From Phycisphaerales bacterium (lineage in GTDB: Bacteria > Planctomycetota > Phycisphaerae > UBA1845), in assembly GCA_020639115.1 (NCBI GenBank), contig JACKHG010000002.1, positions 248,001-312,000 on the forward strand: 64,000 nucleotides of DNA. The letters run 5' to 3'. Positions 25,656 to 33,600 of the stretch are shown here, piece after piece. Within the stretch, counting starts at the first letter, position 1. Each line of letters opens with the position of its first letter. A program made the position numbers and the translations under genes. The notes beneath the pieces are model-generated. The model searched no databases. It saw nothing but the letters and a program-made list of their open reading frames with translations, and was not told where the DNA came from.

Positions 25656-28600
25656 ATGAACAGACGCGACAGTCAAGGCGTAGCGCGGCGGGCTGGCTCT
25701 CTGGCGGCCCTGATGGCGTTGGGGCTTTTTGCGGTGACGGCGCGCGGCCAGGTCGCCACATCGCTGGTCAACGAGGGCGACTTCGTCGATTCCAACGCTT
25801 TTCCGGGCGACGTGATCGGTGTTATCAACACGGTGGCAGTCAACTCGATCGGCGGATGGTCGTCGACGCTGAACGCCGGGGCGCTGAGCCACATATACGG
25901 CTCGGTGGACGGCGTGGCGCCGGCGGGTGTGATTTTCACCGAGACCACCAAGGGGCCGCTGGTGCAGACGTCGTTCGAGGCGCGTTTCGGGATGAGCGAC
26001 GCCGGCGAGGTGACGTACAGCGCTTCGGGAAGCGGCGGGCCCGACGGATTGTTCGACTCCGCCTGGGTCAACACCAACGCGCTCGCGGTCGAGGGTGAGC
26101 TGCTGACGACGGGTCCGCTGGCGGGTCTGTACTGGTCGTTTGCGAGCGCGCCGCAGATGACGGCGAACGGCATTCCGTATTTTTCGGGTGGAACGCGCAC
26201 GTCGGTCGGGGGTTCCACCTCGGCGCATGGATTGTGGGCGGGCTACACGGAGACGCCGTACTACTACACGGGCGACGAGCTTTTTGGCCTGCCGGCGCCG
26301 ATCGACAACTCCGCGGCGATCGATTTCAGCTACAAGGTGTCGCGGTTCGGGACGCTGGTGCTGCTGAGCATCACCATGGAGACCACGGGGACCGGCGTGC
26401 CAAGCACGCAGGACACCGCGATGGTGATCAACAAGGCGGGTCTGTTCCTGGACGGTCAGCTCGTGCAGGAGGGGATGCCGGTGCCGCCCGCGATCGGCGG
26501 AATCGGCGGGGAGAATTGGTCGAGCTTCGACTTCTTCGGTATCAGCGACATGGGGGAATACCTCTTCACCGGCGACACGTCCGGGGATATCGCCACGGAC
26601 GAGTTCATGGTGCTCAACGGCCAGATTCACCTGCGCGAGGGTGACCCGATCGGGGCCGCCACACTGAGCGGCTCGATCGAGGCCGCGGACATGAACAACA
26701 ACGGCGACTGGGCGCTGGTGTGGCAGTTGACGCCCGGGGGCACGGCGCTGATCTACAACGGTGCGGTCATTCTCCTCACGGGGGACCTGGTTGACTTCAA
26801 CGGCGACGGCGTCATCGACGGCGGCGACAACGGCGCCACGGTGGACGACTTCGAGGTGTTCACGAACGCGCTCGTCGTGGGCGATCGCGATGCTGCCGGC
26901 AACGTGTCCGTCTACCTGCCGCTGGACGTGGATCCGGACGGCGTCGGGCCGAGCACGGTGCTGCGCGAGGGCGTCTACCGGCTCACGATGGCGGAGCCGG
27001 CGGGGCCCGCGGGCGATCTGGAGATTTCCGTTACCGACGAGCCGGACCCGCAGGTCACGGTGCCCGGACCGATCACCTACACGGTGAAGGTGCGGAACAA
27101 CAGCGGCGCGGCGATCAACGGCGTCGTGGTGACGAGCGTGCTGGATGCGGGCCTGACGTTCAATGCGGGGGCGTCCGATCCCATCGCGATGCACAGCGCC
27201 GGCACCGTGACCGCGAACCTGGGCACGCTCGCGGCGAACGCCGTGGCGACCTACAAGTTCGTCGCCGATGCTCCGGTGGGCGGAACGTATACGACCACCA
27301 GCAGCGTCGCCGGCGGGACCGTGGACACGGTGCCCGGCAACAACGACGCGACGAACGAGACCGAGGTGGGCAAGCTCACCGACCTGTCGGTGACGATCAC
27401 GGACAGTCCGGACCCGCTGACGGTGCCCGGTGGGGAAATCAGCTATACGCTGGATGTCTACAACGACGGTCCGTCGGCGGCCTCGGGGATCGTGGTGACG
27501 ATGAACCTCGATCCGACCACGACGTTCAACGCGGGTCTGTCCGACCCGGCGGCGAATCATGCCGCGGGCTTGGTGACGATCAACGTGGGTTCGCTCGCCA
27601 AGGACACCGGCGCGAGCTACACGGTCGTGGTCAACGTGACGGTCCAGGGGACGATCAGCGTGGATGCGTCCGTGACGGGCAACGAGAGCGATCCGTTCAT
27701 GGACAACAACACGGATACGGAAGACACGCTCTTCCAGCTCATGACCGATCTGAACATGGTCATCACCGATTCGCCCGATCCGGTGTTGCCGGTGGGTGGG
27801 CAGATCACCTACGTGGTGACGGTGGACAACGACGGTCCCTCGGACGCGACGGGCGTGACGGCGTCGGTGACGCTGGATGACGCCGTGAGCGTGTCGTCGG
27901 TGGATGCTCCGGGCGTGCATGACGGTTCGCCGACGGGCGGCGTGGTGACGTACAACATCGGCAGCGTGCCGGCGAACAGCAACGGTCTGACCGCGACGAT
28001 CGTGGTGGACACGCTGGAGGTGGGACGGCCGGTCGCGTACGGCTCGACCTCGGGCGGCGGTTTCGAGACCGATCCGGACCTGAGCAACAACAGTGCGCTG
28101 GTCAACACGCTGGTGATCAACGACGCGCGCGGGCTGCCGGTGGGCGTGTACTCGAATTTCGTGGGCAGTCCGACGTCGGACGTGCCGGGGCTGCCGGGGG
28201 CGAAGTTCGGCAGCGGTCCGGACCGTCCTTATCGCAGTCCGGACGGCAAGAAGTGGGTGCTGTCGGCGGATACCGATCTCGGGACCGCGGTGGACGAAGT
28301 CATCATCGTGGGCAACGTCTGCACGTCGGGCGTGGTGATCCAGGAAGGCGTGACCGAGGTTTCGCCGGGTGAGCACGTTGGCGTGATCGACCAGGAGCTG
28401 TCGATCAACAACGCCGGGCAGATCGCCTACGCGACCAACACGGACGGCGCGACGGCTTCGGACGAGGTGATCGTGCGCTGGGACGGCACGCAGAACTTCG
28501 TGATCGCCCGCGAAGGCGACATTTCCCCGGTGACCGGCGGGAACTACGGTTCGATCCTGGCGGCGCCGAACATTGTCTCGGACAACACGGTGTGGTTCGA

Positions 28601-29780
28601 CGCCGACACGACGCTGGCGACGACGATGGACCGTTTCCTGCTCAGCAAGAATGGCGTGATCATCCAGGCGCAGGAGGGCGTGACGATTCCGACCGGCCAG
28701 AAGAACGGCGAGACGAACGTGTGGCAGAGCTTCGCGACGGGCAGCATGCGCACGGACGGCGTCGGGGCGAACTGGATCGTGGTCGGTGACACCGATGGCG
28801 ACACGAGCAGCGACGGCATCCTGGCGGTCAACAATGACGTCAAGGTGCAGGAAGGCGTGATCATTCCCGGCTCGGGCTTCGCCTCGCCGGCGCAGGTCAG
28901 CACCAGCACCGAGCCGCGGATGTTTGCCGGTGGGAGCTGGATGGCCCGCGGCAGCAACGCGGACGGTGATGACTGGGTGCTGCGTGACAGCAACGTGCTG
29001 GCGCGGACCGGCGACCCGATCATCGCGGGGGCGGCTGAGCAGTACGACGATGCCGCCTTCAGTGCCGGGTTCTTCCTGTTCGCGCAGAACAATGCCGGTG
29101 ACTACCTGATCGGCTCGGTGACGAGTTCCAGCGAGACGCTGCAGGACGCGGTGATCACGCTCAACGGCGACGTGGTCGTGGTGCGTGAGGACGATCCGAT
29201 CGACCTGGACGGCAACGGCCAGGTTGATGACGGGCTGCGTGTGCGCACGTTCGGCAACGAGGACGTGATGTTCACGGACGATCTGCAGGCCTATTTCGTG
29301 GTGACGGTGCGGGACGACAGCGGTTCGAATACGGACGTCGGCGACGCACTGATCCGCGTGAATCTCTGCGGCGTGGCCGGCCCGTGCGGCGACCTCGACA
29401 ACGACAAGGACGTCGACGCCGACGACTTCGACATCTTCGTGCTGGCGTTCGGCGACGACAAGTGCGGGGCGGACTACAACGTCTGCGCCGACGCCGACGA
29501 GGACGGCGTGGTCACGCAGGTGGATTACCAGCAGTGGCTGACGTGCTACCGCGACTACATCGGCGTGCCGCTGGCGCCGGCGCCGGTCACGGCCCGTGGC
29601 GACTTCGACCGCGACAACGACGTGGATCTGTCCGATTTCGCGGCGTACCAGCAGTGTGCCGGCGACTATTCGACGTCGGTGCCGTGCCGCGCCCGGTTCG
29701 ACTTCAACGAGGACGGCGTGGTCACGCTCGAGGATTCTGCGGGATTTGCGACGCTGCTGGCGGGTCCGCAGGCGCAGTGA
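25656..29780 (+). CDS. Secreted DUF11-repeat protein with C-terminal dockerin-like repeats, 1,374 aa
   Basis: A signal peptide (RRAGSLAALMALGLFAVTARGQ) starts at the ATG at 25656. The first 440 residues are an uncharacterised beta-rich region with several DTSGD/DTDGD acidic turns. Three DUF11 (Ig-like) repeats follow at about 451, 576 and 700, each beginning like DLEISVTDEPDP, DLSVTITDSPDP and DLNMVITDSPDP. A second region resembling the N-terminal one occupies about 835-1,240. The end (about 1,243-1,374) has calcium-loop dockerin-type repeats: CGDLDNDKDVDADDFD, CADADEDGVVTQVDYQQW, GDFDRDNDVDLSDFAAY and FDFNEDGVVTLEDS. It is probably a cell-surface or matrix protein. It follows the attenuator-like leader and precedes the PEP-CTERM gene. 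Confidence 0.85.
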   Translation: MNRRDSQGVARRAGSLAALMALGLFAVTARGQVATSLVNEGDFVDSNAFPGDVIGVINTVAVNSIGGWSSTLNAGALSHIYGSVDGVAPAGVIFTETTKGPLVQTSFEARFGMSDAGEVTYSASGSGGPDGLFDSAWVNTNALAVEGELLTTGPLAGLYWSFASAPQMTANGIPYFSGGTRTSVGGSTSAHGLWAGYTETPYYYTGDELFGLPAPIDNSAAIDFSYKVSRFGTLVLLSITMETTGTGVPSTQDTAMVINKAGLFLDGQLVQEGMPVPPAIGGIGGENWSSFDFFGISDMGEYLFTGDTSGDIATDEFMVLNGQIHLREGDPIGAATLSGSIEAADMNNNGDWALVWQLTPGGTALIYNGAVILLTGDLVDFNGDGVIDGGDNGATVDDFEVFTNALVVGDRDAAGNVSVYLPLDVDPDGVGPSTVLREGVYRLTMAEPAGPAGDLEISVTDEPDPQVTVPGPITYTVKVRNNSGAAINGVVVTSVLDAGLTFNAGASDPIAMHSAGTVTANLGTLAANAVATYKFVADAPVGGTYTTTSSVAGGTVDTVPGNNDATNETEVGKLTDLSVTITDSPDPLTVPGGEISYTLDVYNDGPSAASGIVVTMNLDPTTTFNAGLSDPAANHAAGLVTINVGSLAKDTGASYTVVVNVTVQGTISVDASVTGNESDPFMDNNTDTEDTLFQLMTDLNMVITDSPDPVLPVGGQITYVVTVDNDGPSDATGVTASVTLDDAVSVSSVDAPGVHDGSPTGGVVTYNIGSVPANSNGLTATIVVDTLEVGRPVAYGSTSGGGFETDPDLSNNSALVNTLVINDARGLPVGVYSNFVGSPTSDVPGLPGAKFGSGPDRPYRSPDGKKWVLSADTDLGTAVDEVIIVGNVCTSGVVIQEGVTEVSPGEHVGVIDQELSINNAGQIAYATNTDGATASDEVIVRWDGTQNFVIAREGDISPVTGGNYGSILAAPNIVSDNTVWFDADTTLATTMDRFLLSKNGVIIQAQEGVTIPTGQKNGETNVWQSFATGSMRTDGVGANWIVVGDTDGDTSSDGILAVNNDVKVQEGVIIPGSGFASPAQVSTSTEPRMFAGGSWMARGSNADGDDWVLRDSNVLARTGDPIIAGAAEQYDDAAFSAGFFLFAQNNAGDYLIGSVTSSSETLQDAVITLNGDVVVVREDDPIDLDGNGQVDDGLRVRTFGNEDVMFTDDLQAYFVVTVRDDSGSNTDVGDALIRVNLCGVAGPCGDLDNDKDVDADDFDIFVLAFGDDKCGADYNVCADADEDGVVTQVDYQQWLTCYRDYIGVPLAPAPVTARGDFDRDNDVDLSDFAAYQQCAGDYSTSVPCRARFDFNEDGVVTLEDSAGFATLLAGPQAQ

Positions 29781-29817
29781 TTGTGCGATAGGGATTACCT
29801 TCAGGTTTCGAATGACC

Positions 29818-29847
29818 ACCGGCGGGTCGATTGGGCGGCCCGCCGGT
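29818..29847 (+). promoter_or_regulatory. Hairpin just ahead of the PEP-CTERM ribosome-binding site
   Basis: ACCGGCGGG at 29818-29826 pairs perfectly with CCCGCCGGT at 29839-29847 (9 bp, 12-nt loop). It lies 38 nt after the DUF11 gene stop and 3 nt before GAGGAGG. There is no T run, so it is more likely an mRNA-processing or stabilising stem than a terminator. Confidence 0.5.
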
Positions 29848-29863
29848 TCAGAGGAGGAAGAAG

Positions 29864-30439
29864 ATGACGTTGAGAACGAAGATCGGTGTGATCGGGGCAG
29901 GACTGGCGCTCATCGCGAGCGCTCCGGCGCTGGCCACGATCCAGGTGGCGCTGCTGCCGGCGTCGCAGACCGTGAACATCGCGGACGGCACGACGACGGT
30001 GGACATCGTCGCGGTGATTCCGCAGGCGGACGCGATCGTGAGCTGGGGCCTGGACCTGGGCCTGAGTGGCACGAGCGTGTCGTACGCCGGCGCGACGGTC
30101 GGTCCGGCGTGGACGCCCACGACGGGTGCGGACGGCGACGCGTTTGCCGGTTTGGCGCCGACGCCGCCGGGTTCGGCGATCTGGAGCGACCCCACGGCGA
30201 TTCTGCTGGCGACGGTGACGCTGTCGCTGGACAGCCTGGGCGTTACGGACCTGGTGCTCAGCGACGACAATCCGGCTGATCTGACCGAGGGGTTCGCCCT
30301 GAATCCGCCGCCGGTGGGTGCGTTCGCCGACGTGGTCTATACCGGAGGCACGGTCAACGTCGTGATTCCGGAGCCGGCGAGCCTGGCGCTGCTCGCGCTG
30401 GGTGGCCTGGCGGTCGCCGCGCCGCGTCGTCGCCGCTGA
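29864..30439 (+). CDS. PEP-CTERM sorting-domain protein, 191 aa
   Basis: Start ATG at 29864 with a strong GAGGAGG site. A signal peptide (KIGVIGAGLALIASAPALA) is followed by a beta-rich domain resembling a cohesin-like/Ig fold (IQVALLPASQTVNIADGTTTVDIVAVIPQADAIVSWGLDL). The C-terminal tripartite signal is VIPEPASLALLALGGLAVAAPRRRR: PEP box, hydrophobic helix and Arg cluster. Such proteins are cut and anchored by an exosortase, usually while exopolysaccharide is made. No exosortase is in the window. The early domain pattern (autonomous beta strands with periodic V/I) recalls cohesins, which would be notable beside dockerin proteins, but the identity is too uncertain to claim. Confidence 0.85.
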   Translation: MTLRTKIGVIGAGLALIASAPALATIQVALLPASQTVNIADGTTTVDIVAVIPQADAIVSWGLDLGLSGTSVSYAGATVGPAWTPTTGADGDAFAGLAPTPPGSAIWSDPTAILLATVTLSLDSLGVTDLVLSDDNPADLTEGFALNPPPVGAFADVVYTGGTVNVVIPEPASLALLALGGLAVAAPRRRR

Positions 30440-30667
30440 GGCGGCGGTCGGCGGGGGTGCACTCGGTAGTGATTTCGCCGTCGCAGGTGGCGGCGCGCAG
30501 ACTGGCTGCGCGGGCATCATCGCTGGGGGCGGTGGCCGCGAAGCAGTGGTATCGCATGCATGGCCTGCCATGCCCAGTGCGGGAGGTGCCCGGCATTCGC
30601 GTGTGCGCGGATGCCCGCGCTCGCCCATTCCCACCTTTCTACATCCGACGTCCGAAGGAGTCAGACC

Positions 30668-33600
30668 GTGCGCAGAGTAACGATGCAGGCAACGTGCGTG
30701 GTTGTCGGGGTGCTGGTGTTTGCGCTGGCCGCGCCCGCGGGTGAGATTCGCTGGCGGTCGGGAACCGTTGAAACCCAATTTCGGACGCCGGTTGACGCGG
30801 CGGATGCGCTCGCGGCGCGGGCGTTGACGCGTGACGGCGGCGTGCGCCACGTGGTGGTGCAGTTCGATCAGCCGCTCAGCGAGGAGGCGAAGCGCGAGCT
30901 GGCGGCGTCCGGCGTGCGGCTGCTGAGCTACCTGGGGGATAACGCTTTCTACGCTTCCGTGGGTGCGGGGCCGGTTGACGCGCAGCGGGTTGCCCAGGTG
31001 CAGGCGTTGCGCGCGGTGCTCGATCCCGAGCCGGCGTGGAAGCTGGACGCGTCGCTGGCCCGCGGGGAGATTGCGCCGTGGGCGGTGATCGGCGCCGATC
31101 CCGCGGAGTTCGAGGCGCATCCGGAGCTGCGCGGGCAGATGCTCAGGCCGGGGGCGGACGAGAATCCGACGGTGGCTGCCTACGTGCTGTTTCACCCGGA
31201 CGTCGACCTGGAGGGTGGGGGGGCGACGCTGGTGCAGCAGCACGGGGCGATCGTCCGCGACCTGATGGTGAGCGTGAACGGGCTCGTGGTGGAATTGCCA
31301 TACCGGTCGATCGCGGCGCTGGCGGCGGAGGACGCGGTGCTGTACATCGAGCCGCCGCTGCCGCAGTTTTCGGTGGACAACGCCGAGAACCGGGCGCGGA
31401 CGGGAGCGGACGTGGCCCAGGCTCCGCCGTACAACCTGAACGGGGCGGGCGTGACCGTGCTGGTGTACGACGGGGGCACGGCGCTCGCGTCGCACTCGGA
31501 TTTCGGCGGGCGGTTGACGGCGCGGGACGGCTCGTCGCTCTCCGACCACTCCACGCACGTGTCCGGCACGATCGGCGGTGACGGCGCCGGCAGCGGCGGC
31601 CTCTACCGGGGCATGGCTCCGGCGGTCACGATCGAGTCGTACGGTTTCGAGACGGGGGGTGCGCTCGAAGCGGGATTTCTCTATACGAATCCGGGCGACC
31701 TCGAGGCCGATTACAACCAGGCGATCAACACGTACGGTGCGGACATCTCGAACAACTCGATCGGCACGAACGTGGCGCCGAACGGCTTTCCCTGTGAGTG
31801 GGAGGGCAACTACAACGCGACCAGCGCCCTGATCGACGCGATCGTGCGGGGCAGCCTGGGGTCGCCGTTCCGCATCGTGTGGGCCGGGGGCAACGAGCGC
31901 GGCAACGGCGGTTGCGGCACGACGTACAACACCATTGCGCCGCCCGCCGGCGCCAAGAACCACCTGTCGATCGGCGCGTTGAACAGCAACGATGACAGCG
32001 TGACGAGCTTTACGGGTTGGGGGCCGACGGATGACGGCCGACTCAAGCCGGACTTCGCCGCACCGGGCTGCCAGGTGGGTGGCGACGGGGGCGTGACGTC
32101 GTGTTCGAGCAGTGGCGGGTACAACGTGAAGTGCGGCACGAGCATGGCGTCGCCGACGACGTGCGGCATCAGTGCGCTGCTGCTGCAGGACTTCCGGGCG
32201 AACTACCCGGGCGAGCCTGATTTTCGCAATTCGACGCTGAAGGCGGTGTTCGCCCAGACGGCGGTGGACATCCAGGCGCCCGGTCCGGACTATCGCAGCG
32301 GCTACGGCTCGGTGCGGATCGTGCCGGCGGTCGAGCTGATGCGCGCCGGCAACTTCGTCGAGAGCGAGCTGGTGCAGGGCCAGACGGTGCAGTTCCTGGT
32401 GCTGGTTGGTCCGAGTGACACGCAGTTGAAGGTGACGCTGGCCTGGGACGACGTGCCCGGCACGCCGGCGGTGAACCCGGTGCTGGTGAACGACCTCGAT
32501 TTGCGCGTGCTCGACGCGAACAGCAACGCGTACTTCCCGTGGACGCTCAACCCGGCTGCCCCGACGGTGAACGCCGTGCGCACGCAGGCGGACCACGTGA
32601 ACAACCTCGAGCAGGTCGTGATCGACGCGCCGGCGCCGGGGTCGTACCTGGTGCAGGTGACCGGTTTCAACGTGCCGCAGGGGCCGCAGTCGTTTTCCGT
32701 GGCGGGTTCTCCGCAGTTGATCAACTGCAGTCCGCAGGGCGTGCTGCGCTTCGAGCAGGACAGCTACTCCTGCGCGAGCACCGCGGTGATCTCGGTCAAC
32801 GACTGCGACGTCAATTCCAACGATCTCGTGGTGGAGACGGTGGACGTCATGGTGGTGAGCGACACCGAGCCGGGCGGCGAGATGGTGACGCTGACGGAGA
32901 CCGGGCCGCAGACGGCGTACTTCGTGGGGACGCTCGACCTGGCGACGACCGACGGGGCCGGGATCCTGCAGATCACCGAGGGCGACACGATCACGGCGAC
33001 GTACATCGACGCCGATGACGGATTTGGCAACTTCAACGTCGCGGTCGATGCGAGCGTCGGGGTGGACTGCACGGCGCCGGTGGTGTCCGCCGTGCTGGCG
33101 AGCGACATCGATCCGCGCAGCGCGACGATCAGCTTCAACACGGACGAGCCGGCGGTCGGCAGCGTGTATTACGGGACGGACTGCGCCGCGCTCAGTCAGG
33201 TCGCCTCCGCGTTCGGGTACAACACGGCGCATACGATTCCGCTGACGCAGTTGCAGGACGACACGGCGTACTTCTACGGCGTGGAGGCGGTGGATCCGGC
33301 GGGCAACGCGACGTTCGACACCAATGGCGGCGTGTGCCACTCGTTCGTGACGCCGGAAATCCCCGACTACTTCACGCAGTCGTTCTCCGGCGATTTTGAC
33401 CTGACCAACCACGCGATCCTGTTTGCGCCGAACGGCAGCGTGGACTTCTACAGCTCCTGCACGTACGAAACGCTGGTGCTGCCGACCGATCCGGCTGGGG
33501 GCAACAACGTGTTCCTCACCGACACGGCGTCGCAGCAGATCAATCTGACCGGCGGCGCGCAGGTGCTGCTCTACGGCCAGAGCTACAACGCGTTCTTCAT

